From: Acidobacteriaceae bacterium
GTDB lineage: Bacteria; Acidobacteriota; Terriglobia; Terriglobales; Acidobacteriaceae
DNA length: 7,522 nt
NCBI GenBank assembly: GCA_003167305.1
Contig: PMTP01000054.1
Span: 1-7,522 of the forward strand
Reading direction: 5' to 3'
Position 1 is the first letter of the stretch. Each line of letters starts with the position of its first letter. Shown piece by piece: positions 1 through 5,816 of this stretch. A program made the translations under genes and the position numbers. A model generated the notes under the pieces. The model was not told the origin of the DNA and searched no databases. It was given only the letters and a program-made list of their open reading frames with translations.

Positions 1-5
1 TTGAT

Positions 6-722
6 TTGGATGGGAGTGATGTCAGGGCTAAAGCCCTGACCTACCAGTCGTGCCCGGACACTTCTTGCAATCCTGAATGCTTTTTTCCGCAGCCAGTACA
101 GTCCTTACCCTTCAAGGAAGTCGAGAGTCCTGCGGTTGGCGCCGGGGCTAAAGCCCGGCATGATTCTATTGGCTTTGCACGGGGGTTAAAACCCCCGTCT
201 CCCTCCGTACGCTTTCGCGAGAAGATGCTGGTGACGCATCGCGGGCTGAGCGGGCCGGCGGTGTTGCAGGCGTCGTCGTACTGGCGGCCAGGGGATGCGC
301 TGGTGGTGGATTTCGCGGTGCTGGCCGCACGGGCGGGAGTTTTTGATGGCATGAAGCAGCCGGGGGCGCGACGGGATTTGGCGGCGGTAAAGCAGGCGCT
401 GCGCGCGGTGTTGCCGCATCGGTTGGCCGACTACCTGGCTGAGATTGGCGGGCCGCGGGGCTGGGCGAATGCCGCACTGGAGGCGTGCGAACGGGAGCTG
501 CGGCGCTGGAAGTTTCATCCGGTGGGGACCGAGGGCTTTGAGAAAGCCGAGGTGACGGCTGGGGGCGTGGATACGGACGAGTTGCAGGCGCGGACGATGG
601 AGGCGCGGGCGGTGCCGGGACTCTACTTTATCGGCGAGGTTGTGGATGTGACCGGGCAACTGGGAGGTTTCAACTTCCAGTGGGCCTGGGCCTCGGGGGT
701 GGCGGCGGGGTGGGCTTGCTAG
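6..722 (+). CDS. HI0933/YhiN-type NAD(P)/FAD-dependent oxidoreductase, C-terminal part, 5' part interrupted by repeats
   Basis: The family consists of soluble flavoproteins of about 400 residues whose physiological substrate is poorly defined (sometimes named aminoacetone oxidase family). Recognisable homology starts at about residue 68 (nt 207) with FREKMLVTHRGLSGPA and continues through GFEKAEVTAGGVDT (177-190), GLYFIGEVVDVTG (205-217) and GGFNFQWAWASG (220-231). These are the conserved C-terminal motifs that close the FAD site. The roughly 170 recognisable residues match the normal length of this end of the family. The first 67 codons do not resemble the family and are made of hairpin repeats and their spacers. 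The TTG at 6 is only the first start-like codon; the frame is open to the left edge, so the true start may lie outside the window. The N-terminal Rossmann dinucleotide motif is not visible. Either the repeats inserted in frame into an intact gene, or this is a remnant. The stop at 720-722 lies 21 bp from the stop of the convergent neighbour. Confidence 0.8.
   Translation: MDGSDVRAKALTYQSCPDTSCNPECFFPQPVQSLPFKEVESPAVGAGAKARHDSIGFARGLKPPSPSVRFREKMLVTHRGLSGPAVLQASSYWRPGDALVVDFAVLAARAGVFDGMKQPGARRDLAAVKQALRAVLPHRLADYLAEIGGPRGWANAALEACERELRRWKFHPVGTEGFEKAEVTAGGVDTDELQARTMEARAVPGLYFIGEVVDVTGQLGGFNFQWAWASGVAAGWAC
21..198. repeat. Cluster of three GGGCTAAAGCCC-type hairpin repeats
   Basis: Three short inverted repeats share an A/T-rich loop. 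At 21-40, GTCAGGGC and GCCCTGAC form a perfect 8-bp stem around TAAA. At 141-159, GCCGGGGC and GCCCGGC pair around TAAA with one bulged G. At 179-198, ACGGGGGTT pairs with AACCCCCGT around AA. The spacers contain pyrimidine-rich stretches (around 80-92 and 105-118). I recall similar dispersed palindromes from intergenic regions of acidobacterial genomes; that is recollection, not a search. Here they lie in an open frame continuous with a flavoprotein gene, which is unusual for an intergenic repeat. Confidence 0.75.
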
Positions 723-743
723 GGACCAGGAACTAGGAAAAGC

Positions 744-1490
744 CTACTGCGCGGGCGGCGCGCCGGGCTTGGCGGGCGGGGTGAGGACGAAGCCGTTGCG
801 GACCAGGGCAAAGCCTTGCTGTGGGAGTTCGGCCTGTAGGAGCTGGTTTTCCGGGCCGCTGAAGAGGTCGGTCGGGGCGCCGGCGATGGTGGCGATGAGG
901 TGGTGAACGACGACGGGCTGGCCGTCGAGCGTGCCTTGCTCGTCGGCGTAGGTGGCTAGCTGGATGGGGGCGACAGAGCCGGCCTTCTTGGGGATGATGG
1001 CCCACAGGTCGCGGCTGTTGCGGGCGACGCCGAGGGCGAGAAGGGTTTCAAAGGCGCCGGGATCGAAGTCGGGCAGGAAGACGGCGGCGGGGTGCACGGC
1101 CAGGCGGGTGGTGGAGACGCGGCCGTTGGCGGAGATGGTCAGGAATGTCTGGGGCGGCTCCGATTTTGGGCCCGGATCGGCGGTGACGTTGACGGCTGAG
1201 CCGTTGACGATGGCGCTCAACTGCACGTGGCGCAGGCTGTTGGCGGCCGAGAGGCGCTCGGTCTTCGAGAGGGAGTAGTTGAGGCCCTGCATTTTGACGC
1301 TGACCAGCGAGGTGGAGGCGTAGCCGTGGGGGGTAGCGGTGAAGGTGAAGCTGGCCGTGCCGACGGGCTTGCCGTGCTGGCTGACGATGAAGCTGGCGGA
1401 CTGGGCGCGGGCGGCTGGGGCTGAGGCGATCAGGGCGGCAAGAAGCGCCGCGAGCGGGAGAAGAGTCAGTTTGCGCATGGGTTTATTCAT
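744..1490 (-). CDS. Exported protein of unknown function with Sec signal peptide
   Basis: This gene encodes 248 residues with a classical signal peptide: a basic start (MNKPMRKL), a hydrophobic leucine/alanine stretch at residues 9-24, and a probable signal peptidase I site after ARA at residue 29. The mature part of about 219 residues has no further membrane segment and alternates short hydrophobic and polar stretches, as in beta-rich periplasmic proteins. It begins SFIVSQHGKPVGTASFTF and ends in a proline-rich tail (PPAKPGAPPAQ). The opening and the late GFALVRNGFVL segment recall DUF3108-like domains, but this is an impression and I do not assign a function. The ATG at 1490 is chosen because AGGA lies about 4 nt upstream; an in-frame GTG at 1511 would add seven residues before the signal peptide. 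It is transcribed alone, convergent with the flavoprotein gene. Confidence 0.75.
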   Translation of the reverse strand: MNKPMRKLTLLPLAALLAALIASAPAARAQSASFIVSQHGKPVGTASFTFTATPHGYASTSLVSVKMQGLNYSLSKTERLSAANSLRHVQLSAIVNGSAVNVTADPGPKSEPPQTFLTISANGRVSTTRLAVHPAAVFLPDFDPGAFETLLALGVARNSRDLWAIIPKKAGSVAPIQLATYADEQGTLDGQPVVVHHLIATIAGAPTDLFSGPENQLLQAELPQQGFALVRNGFVLTPPAKPGAPPAQ

Positions 1491-1528
1491 CGTTCCTGAT
1501 GGGTTAGACACGGGATGGGGGCATAAAG

Positions 1529-1705
1529 TTGCGCGGCAACAGGGAAAGGGAAGAGGGAATCGGGGAAAGCGGTGCTACTCCGAGGTCTTGCAACGCATGT
1601 ATTTCCGGCAGAACACACGCCAAAAGCGAAGGGCGCCTGACCCGCATCAACGACATCCTGTCCAACCTGATGGAAGCCGAACGCCGCATCGGCTCGGGGA
1701 GATAG
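1529..1705 (+). pseudogene. Possible gene remnant or very small ORF (58 codons)
   Basis: Between the two minus-strand genes, the plus-strand frame is open from after the TAG at 1505 to the TAG at 1703-1705. Its last 23 or so codons, from about 1631, read GRLTRINDILSNLMEAERR and end IGSGR. They are amphipathic and helix-like, and almost every third base is G or C, as in real genes here. The first half (from the TTG at 1529) is rich in Arg, Gly and Glu and does not look like protein, and no Shine-Dalgarno sequence precedes it. The simplest reading is the surviving 3' tail of a gene whose front was lost. I do not recognise a family. Nothing else is evident at 1491-1749: a CCCAG/CTGGG inverted repeat (1711-1736) has a 16-nt loop and no T-tract. 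Confidence 0.25.
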
Positions 1706-1749
1706 GGCGTCCCAGACGGATGATATTCAGACTGGGCCAGCCGGCAGAG

Positions 1750-2049
1750 CTACAAAGCTCCGGTCAGTAGATTGTTGATTGCGGCTAAATACTTCGCCAG
1801 CGCCTCGCGTCCTTTGGCCGTCATGCGATAGAGGGTTTGTGGCTTGCGTCCCACAAACCGCTTCTCCATCGCCACGTAGCCGGCCACCTCCAGTTTCAGC
1901 ATCTGCACGCTCAAATTGCCGTCGGTGGCCCCGGTCTTTTTGCGCAGCCAAGTGAAGTCGGCCTCCTCTGCTCCCAGCAGCAGCGAGAGCAGAGCAAGGC
2001 GCAGCCTGCCATGAATCACCGGATCGAGTTCTGGCAGGTCATCAGGCAT
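1750..2049 (-). CDS. Small winged-helix transcriptional regulator (HTH_34/MarR-like)
   Basis: This 99-residue protein is essentially one winged helix-turn-helix domain, the usual size for the HTH_34 family. The DNA-recognition region is around residues 31-56 (FTWLRKKTGATDGNLSVQML), followed by LEVAGYVAMEK and the wing FVGRKPQTLYRMTAKG (65-80); GRKPxTxYRxTxxG is characteristic. There is no effector domain. The start codon overlaps the end of the upstream membrane-protein gene by 8 bp, so the two are translationally coupled; GGTGAG lies five bases before the ATG. In this family such regulators commonly repress the operon they belong to. An inverted repeat at 2701-2717, over the operon's likely promoter, is the candidate site here (inference). 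The regulator is the distal gene of the pair. Confidence 0.88.
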   Translation of the reverse strand: MPDDLPELDPVIHGRLRLALLSLLLGAEEADFTWLRKKTGATDGNLSVQMLKLEVAGYVAMEKRFVGRKPQTLYRMTAKGREALAKYLAAINNLLTGAL

Positions 2050-2680
2050 TTTTTCTCACCCGCCCGCCATCGTTGCTCCGGTTCAGCACCATCGCGTAAA
2101 GGCCGAAGAGGGTCATGCCAAGACCCATCTCCAAAAACATGACGAGTTGCACATCCATCCGCGAACGGGCAAAGAATATCGCGATAGCGCCCGCCCACCA
2201 GATGGCCGCCACCACTCCCTGCACACGCCAGCGGAGAATCGCTGCGCTGATTGCATGCGCCATGCCGACAATCATCAGCAGCGCCGCGATATACGAATAC
2301 TGCCAGGTGTAGTGCCGCATCATCGCAGTGCCGACATAGATCGCCAGGGCGACACTCATCATGGCCCACACCGCCTTCACACTGCGCCCGCGAGTACTTT
2401 CGTCGCAGCTCGCTTCGCGCGTTTGCAGAGCCTGGCCGATGAACGTGAGGACAACGCCAGCCACGAGGCAAACCGGCCAGGCCCACTTCCCCACCCAGTT
2501 CGAATCGGGCAGAAAAAACAGCCAACCCGTTGCTGCCAGGCTCACTAGCCCCCACAAAGCGAATATCCATCCGCACCGCGTTATAAACCGCCGTCCTTCA
2601 GCGATCATCGACTCCATCAACTCGACGCGCCGCACCAGATCGTCCCGCGCTGCGCCAACCTCGGCCTCGTTCTCCATCAT
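2042..2680 (-). CDS. Six-helix integral membrane protein of unknown function
   Basis: The 212-residue protein starts with a polar, acidic helix (MMENEAEVGAARDDLVRRVE) and then has about six hydrophobic segments, near residues 35-57, 66-85, 101-121, 127-149, 154-171 and 177-199, ending in a short basic tail (GGRVRKNA). No catalytic motif, ATPase signature or transporter signature is visible. Start choice is well supported: AAGGAGG (plus-strand positions 2689-2695) lies 8 nt before the first of two consecutive ATG codons. It is the first gene of a two-gene operon with the winged-helix regulator, whose ATG lies inside the last codons of this gene. The pairing suggests a membrane protein under local repression, but the signal and role are unknown. 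TM boundaries are estimated by eye. Confidence 0.8.
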   Translation of the reverse strand: MMENEAEVGAARDDLVRRVELMESMIAEGRRFITRCGWIFALWGLVSLAATGWLFFLPDSNWVGKWAWPVCLVAGVVLTFIGQALQTREASCDESTRGRSVKAVWAMMSVALAIYVGTAMMRHYTWQYSYIAALLMIVGMAHAISAAILRWRVQGVVAAIWWAGAIAIFFARSRMDVQLVMFLEMGLGMTLFGLYAMVLNRSNDGGRVRKNA

Positions 2681-2699
2681 GATCTCGACCTCCTTGAAG

Positions 2700-2729
2700 T
2701 ACTTTGCATTATAAAGTTGTTTATGTCAA
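2700..2729 (-). promoter_or_regulatory. Probable promoter and operator of the membrane protein/regulator operon
   Basis: Read on the minus strand, a perfect TATAAT (plus positions 2708-2713) lies about 28-33 nt upstream of the ATG at 2680, which would give a leader of about 20 nt containing the Shine-Dalgarno sequence. It is covered by an inverted repeat, ACTTT(gcattat)AAAGT, at 2701-2717. A second inverted repeat, ATAAA(gttg)TTTAT, at 2711-2724 overlaps it. A TTGACA is also present (2724-2729), but only 10 bp from TATAAT, too close for a standard sigma-70 pair, so the -35 contact is uncertain. Repeats over a -10 element are a typical repressor arrangement, and the operon encodes a winged-helix protein that could bind here. 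Confidence 0.5.
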
Positions 2730-2751
2730 GAGGTTTCGGGAGTTTTTTTGC

Positions 2752-2856
2752 GTGGCGGCAAGGCGGAAGGTCGCCGGGAGCGTCCGTCTCTGTCCGCAGG
2801 TGCTCGACTGGCTGCGTCCCAAAGGCGAAGGCGGCCTGCCCCACGCCGCGATGTGA
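2752..2856 (+). CDS. Possible 34-codon small ORF upstream of the radical SAM gene
   Basis: A GTG at 2752 is preceded by GGGAG (2738-2742) with a 9-nt spacer and opens a frame ending at TGA 2854-2856, 14 bp before the preferred start of the radical SAM gene. The product is basic at its N-terminus (ARRKVAGSVR), then reads CPQVLDWLRPKGEGG and ends LPHAAM. It has one Cys and a Gly-Gly pair six residues from the end. It could be a leader peptide, a gene remnant, a chance frame or, speculatively, a substrate peptide of the adjacent enzyme. I do not recognise it. The same stretch is also open as a 5' extension of the radical SAM frame (from 2748), but that extension is arginine-rich and unlikely to be translated. 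Confidence 0.2.
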   Translation: MAARRKVAGSVRLCPQVLDWLRPKGEGGLPHAAM

Positions 2857-2870
2857 TTCAATGGAACAGG

Positions 2871-3914
2871 ATGGCAATTCCCCGGAGATCGACGGTGCGC
2901 GGGCGCGCAATTGCGGCTGCGCGGAAGGTGCGCGAGCTGAGGATGGTGGCCAGCGCGCTGGCGGATACCTCGCATCCGGTGCTGGCGCAGATTATCCCGG
3001 CGCGGTTTTGCAACCTCAGCTGCGGCTATTGCAACGAGTACGACAAGGTGTCTGAACCCGTTCCTTTGGAGGAGATGCTGCGGCGCATCGACCACCTGGG
3101 ACGGCTGGGGACGGCGATGATCGGCATCAGTGGCGGCGAGCCGCTGACGCACCCCAATTTAGATGACATTATCCTGCGGATGCGGCAAACCGGGGCGATT
3201 GCCGGAATGATCACCAACGGCTACCTCTTGAATGAAGCCCGGATTGAGCGGCTGAACCGCGCCGGCCTCGACCATATGCAGATTTCCATTGATAATTTGG
3301 AGCCGGACGAGGTCTCGAAGAAGAGCCTCAAGGTGCTGGACAAGAAGCTGGTGATGCTGTCGGAGTACGCCGAATTCCACGTGAACATCAACTCGGTGGT
3401 GGGCGGGGGCTTCAAGAATCCCAACGACGCGCTGGTGATTGGGCGGCGGGCGCTGGAGCTGGGCTTTGAATCGACGATTGGGATTATCCACGACGGCAGC
3501 GGGCAACTGAAGCCGCTGCTGCCGGAGGAGGCCAAGGTCTACTTCGCAATGACGCATCGGCGGAAGACCAACTACTCGCGCTTCGACAAGTTTCAGGAGG
3601 CGATTGCGCAGGGGCGGCCGAACGACTGGCGCTGCCGGGCGGGGTCGCGGTATCTGTATATCTGCGAGGACGGGCTGGTGCACTACTGCTCGCAACAGCG
3701 CGGGTATCCTGGCGTGCCGCTGGCCGAGTACACCACCGCGGACGTGCAGCGGGAGTTTTTGACGGCCAAGAGCTGCGCGCCGAATTGCACCATCGGCTGC
3801 GTGCACCGGATCAGCTATATCGACCATTGGAGAGCGCCGCAGACCAGCACGGTTTCGCCGGGCGGAGACGCGGCCGAGACGCCGGCGCTGGTGCAGATTC
3901 AGGGCGGGAAATGA
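2871..3914 (+). CDS. Radical SAM protein with C-terminal cysteine-rich (SPASM-like) region
   Basis: This 347-residue protein is predicted to cleave S-adenosylmethionine with a [4Fe-4S] cluster held by CNLSCGYC (Cys 47, 51, 54), the canonical CX3CX2C motif. The radical SAM barrel continues with ISGGEPLTHP (86-95, SAM contact) and ITNGYLL (114-120). The C-terminal third carries six more cysteines: Cys 255, 265 and 273 (CRAGSRYLYICEDGLVHYC), then 302, 306 and 310 (CAPNCTIGC). This resembles SPASM/twitch regions that bind auxiliary clusters in peptide-modifying and related enzymes. The ATG at 2871 is chosen because GGA lies five bases upstream and the basic region before the first cysteine then has normal length; an upstream ATG at 2748 would add 41 arginine-rich residues. 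The substrate is unknown. It is divergent from the membrane-protein operon and convergent with the homocysteine methyltransferase, so no operon partner identifies its pathway. Confidence 0.85.
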   Translation: MAIPRRSTVRGRAIAAARKVRELRMVASALADTSHPVLAQIIPARFCNLSCGYCNEYDKVSEPVPLEEMLRRIDHLGRLGTAMIGISGGEPLTHPNLDDIILRMRQTGAIAGMITNGYLLNEARIERLNRAGLDHMQISIDNLEPDEVSKKSLKVLDKKLVMLSEYAEFHVNINSVVGGGFKNPNDALVIGRRALELGFESTIGIIHDGSGQLKPLLPEEAKVYFAMTHRRKTNYSRFDKFQEAIAQGRPNDWRCRAGSRYLYICEDGLVHYCSQQRGYPGVPLAEYTTADVQREFLTAKSCAPNCTIGCVHRISYIDHWRAPQTSTVSPGGDAAETPALVQIQGGK

Positions 3915-4040
3915 CTTTATTCCTAAAAATATGGATTTTCTGCAAGTTGAACAATCTAAATGAAAATATATTGAAGGTTTTTTGATCAAGAGCAGCAAGT
4001 TAGCCCCCACTTCGCGGGGTTCGCGAGTTGGCAAGTTAGC
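3915..4040. other. AT-rich intergenic stretch and 10-bp direct repeat between convergent genes
   Basis: Immediately after the radical SAM stop, 3915-3990 is strikingly AT-rich compared with the surrounding sequence (runs such as CCTAAAAATATGG, AAAATATATT, GGTTTTTTGATC). It is followed by GCAAGTTAGC at 3995-4004 and again at 4031-4040, with a shorter GCAAGTT at 3942-3948. Between the two long copies, CCCC and GGGG (within 4004-4019) can form a small hairpin, but no T-tract follows on either strand, so I do not call a terminator. The genes on both sides end here, so the stretch need not be a promoter. Its origin is unknown. Confidence 0.4.
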
Positions 4041-4092
4041 GGACGGCGGCGAACAATGCGAGTAGCCTTCCATCTTCGATCTACGCTGCGAA

Positions 4093-4974
4093 TTACTGTG
4101 CGGCGTGGCGGGCGGTGACCAGGGCGCGGATGAACTCCGGCGTGGAGCCGCAGCAGCCGCCCAGAAAGGCTGCGCCCGCATCGCGCAACGCTGCGTAGTG
4201 CGACGCGAAGAACTCGGCCGTGGTGGCATAGCGAAGGCCGGAGTCCTCCATGGTGGGCAATCCTGCGTTGGGCTTGATCCAGAGGGGGAGATCGCAGGCC
4301 GCGCGGAGCCGCCGGCAGATGGGCACGGCCAGTTCTACTCCTACGCCGCAGTTTGCGCCGACCGCGTCCGCGCCCGCTTCCGCCATCGCCACGGCCACGG
4401 CTTCGGGCGTCGCGCCCATCATGGTGCGGTCTTTGTTCTTGCCGGAGTCGAAGGCGAAGGAGACGATGACCGGCAATCCGGTGAGGCGGGCCGCCCCGAC
4501 GGCCAGGCGCGCCTCGGCGATGTCGCTCATGGTTTCGATGAGCAAGGCATCGGCGCCGGCTGCCGCCAGGGATTGCGACTGTGCGGCAAAGGCGGCGGAG
4601 GCCTCTTCGCTGCTCATCTCGCCGGAGAGCAGCATCTTGCCGGTGGGGCCGATGGAGGCAAAGACCAGCGCCGGACCCGCGGCCTGGCGCGAGAGTGCGA
4701 CGCCCGCGCGATTGATCGCGTCCAGATCGGCCTCCGCGACGCCTTTCATGGCGACGGCGTTGGCGCGAAAGGTGTTGGTGAGAATGACCTGGCTGCCCGC
4801 CACGGCATAGGCGCGCGCCACCGCTTCCACCTCTTCAGGATGGGTGAGGTTCCAGGTGTCCGGGTTGGCGCCGGGGGGCAGGCCTCGCGCCTGCAACTCG
4901 GTTCCCCAGGCGCCATCGGTGATGAGCAGGCCGTTGGCCAGCCACTCGCGCAGACGGTTCGAACGATCAATCAT
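4093..4974 (-). CDS. Homocysteine S-methyltransferase family protein (zinc-dependent, MetH N-terminal module type)
   Basis: The 293-residue protein is a complete homocysteine-methyltransferase barrel (Pfam S-methyl_trans), the fold shared by BHMT, MmuM and the N-terminal module of MetH. The zinc-binding cysteines are all present: Cys 209 in GANCG and Cys 274/275 in GGCCG. The substrate-end motif LLITDGAWGTELQ is at 16-28, LTNTFRAN at 65-72 and IGPTGK at 108-113. It would transfer a methyl group to homocysteine to make methionine; the donor (methylcorrinoid, S-methylmethionine or a betaine) cannot be told from these motifs. The start at 4974 gives the usual short lead-in to the first strand; ATGs at 4986 and 5025 are possible and none has a clear Shine-Dalgarno sequence. 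The gene diverges from the corrinoid-protein operon with about 160 bp between starts, consistent with shared control and with that corrinoid protein as methyl donor (inference). Confidence 0.9.
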   Translation of the reverse strand: MIDRSNRLREWLANGLLITDGAWGTELQARGLPPGANPDTWNLTHPEEVEAVARAYAVAGSQVILTNTFRANAVAMKGVAEADLDAINRAGVALSRQAAGPALVFASIGPTGKMLLSGEMSSEEASAAFAAQSQSLAAAGADALLIETMSDIAEARLAVGAARLTGLPVIVSFAFDSGKNKDRTMMGATPEAVAVAMAEAGADAVGANCGVGVELAVPICRRLRAACDLPLWIKPNAGLPTMEDSGLRYATTAEFFASHYAALRDAGAAFLGGCCGSTPEFIRALVTARHAAQ

Positions 4975-5138
4975 GGCACAAAGCATACACGATTCCGGAT
5001 CAGGATGACCACGCGCGTTGCGCATGGGTTTGTCGCAAAGGGGCCGGCAACATTCCGGAAATCAGGCCAACGTTGTACTATGATGTACGTCTCATCAAGT
5101 CAGAAACAATTTTGATGCTTTGTTAGAGTGGCAAACCC
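4975..5138. promoter_or_regulatory. Divergent control region with paired TCCGGA-centred repeats and an inverted repeat
   Basis: This region must hold the promoters for both the homocysteine methyltransferase (minus) and the corrinoid operon (plus). Two near-identical direct repeats are visible: ATTCCGGATCAGG at 4992-5004 and ATTCCGGAAATCAGG at 5052-5066, 60 bp apart, each with a palindromic TCCGGA core. Further right, an imperfect inverted repeat at 5070-5090 (ACGTTGTAC, six bases, GTACGT) surrounds TATGAT at 5079-5084, a possible -10 for the plus operon, although no good -35 lies 16-18 bp upstream. CATCAA (5093-5098) and TTGATG (5112-5117) form another inverted repeat. I saw no recognisable SAM, SAH or cobalamin riboswitch core. 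Confidence 0.4.
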
Positions 5139-5786
5139 ATGGCGATACCCATGCAGGATTTATCGGCGTTGCGTCAGGCGGTGATCGAGGGAGACGTGCC
5201 GGCCTCCGTCTCCGCGGCGCACACGGCTTTGGAGAAAGGCGTTCAACCGGTTGACCTGATCAGCCAGGGCATCAGCCCGGCGATGGCCGAAGTGGGTAAG
5301 CTCTTCGAAGAGGGCGAATATTTTGTGCCCGAGCTGCTGATGGCGGCGCGCGCGACCAAGGAGATTTTCGTGATCCTACGCCCGTTGCTCGCCCAGGCCG
5401 GCTCCAAGCCGATGGCTCATGTGGTGCTGGGGACGGTGCAAGGGGATCTGCACGACATCGGCAAGAACCTGGTGGCGGCGATGCTGGAGGGCGGCGGCTT
5501 CGAGGTCACCGATCTGGGCGTCGATGTAACCCCGGAGACATTCATTGCCGCCGTGAAGAAAAGGCCAGTGCAGATTGTAGGCCTCTCCGCGCTGCTGACC
5601 ACGACGATGCCGGCGATGAAGACCACCATCGAGGCCTTCCGAGCGGCCGGAATCCAGGGACAAATCAAAATAATGGTCGGCGGTGCGCCGGTCACAAGCA
5701 AGTATGCCGAATCGATTGGCGCGGACGGGTACAGCGAAACCGCCGCGGCGTCGGTGGATCTGGCGCGCCGTTTGCTGGAGGCTTAG
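5139..5786 (+). CDS. Stand-alone corrinoid (B12-binding) protein of the MtaC/MtbC/MetH-module type
   Basis: This 215-residue methyl carrier has the normal length and two-domain order of methyltransferase-associated corrinoid proteins. A helical cap occupies residues 1-90 (VIEGDVPASV, ISPAMAEVGKLFEEGEYFVPELLMAA) and the Rossmann-like B12 domain follows. The cobalt-ligand motif DxHxxG is intact as GDLHDIGKN (102-110), with His 105 the lower axial ligand. The dimethylbenzimidazole pocket residues follow at SALLTTT (150-156) and GGAPVT (181-186). The cobalamin cycles between Co(I) and methyl-Co(III), taking methyl from one methyltransferase and giving it to another. It starts an operon: the UroD-family methyltransferase begins 30 bp after its stop and the activation-domain gene follows. 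The ATG at 5139 has only a weak GAGTGG upstream; Met 5 (5151) is an alternative. The protein is cytoplasmic. Confidence 0.93.
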   Translation: MAIPMQDLSALRQAVIEGDVPASVSAAHTALEKGVQPVDLISQGISPAMAEVGKLFEEGEYFVPELLMAARATKEIFVILRPLLAQAGSKPMAHVVLGTVQGDLHDIGKNLVAAMLEGGGFEVTDLGVDVTPETFIAAVKKRPVQIVGLSALLTTTMPAMKTTIEAFRAAGIQGQIKIMVGGAPVTSKYAESIGADGYSETAAASVDLARRLLEA

Positions 5787-5816
5787 AAGCGAAGATTGAT
5801 GAGGTAAAGGTCCGCC

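Noticed and set aside
21..198. CRISPR array
   Set aside because: The three repeats differ in sequence and spacing and are short palindromes with no constant repeat length.
2708..2729. TTGACA plus TATAAT read as a perfect sigma-70 promoter
   Set aside because: The spacer is only 10 bp instead of about 17, so the two hexamers cannot be used together; only TATAAT is kept as a likely -10.
2748..2870. Upstream ATG at 2748 as the start of the radical SAM gene
   Set aside because: It would add 41 residues dominated by Arg, Ala and Gly with no family similarity; the ATG at 2871 has a Shine-Dalgarno-like GGA at suitable distance.
4004..4040. Terminator or tRNA-like fold in the convergent spacer
   Set aside because: The CCCC/GGGG hairpin has no T-tract on either strand, and the GGTTCG motif is not accompanied by an acceptor stem or anticodon arm.
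3159..4229. Long minus-strand open frame (356 codons) opposite the radical SAM gene
   Set aside because: Its product is rich in Arg, Pro and His, crosses the AT-rich spacer, and runs antisense to a clear CX3CX2C enzyme.
4105..5115. Long plus-strand open frame (336 codons) opposite the homocysteine methyltransferase gene
   Set aside because: It is antisense to a gene with intact zinc cysteines and conserved barrel motifs; its product is Gly/Arg-rich without domain features, as expected from the complement of GC-rich coding sequence.
4975..5138. SAM, SAH or cobalamin riboswitch before the corrinoid operon
   Set aside because: Expected from the pathway, but no B12-box-like core or SAM-riboswitch helices could be recognised; only short inverted repeats are present. 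A covariance-model search would decide.
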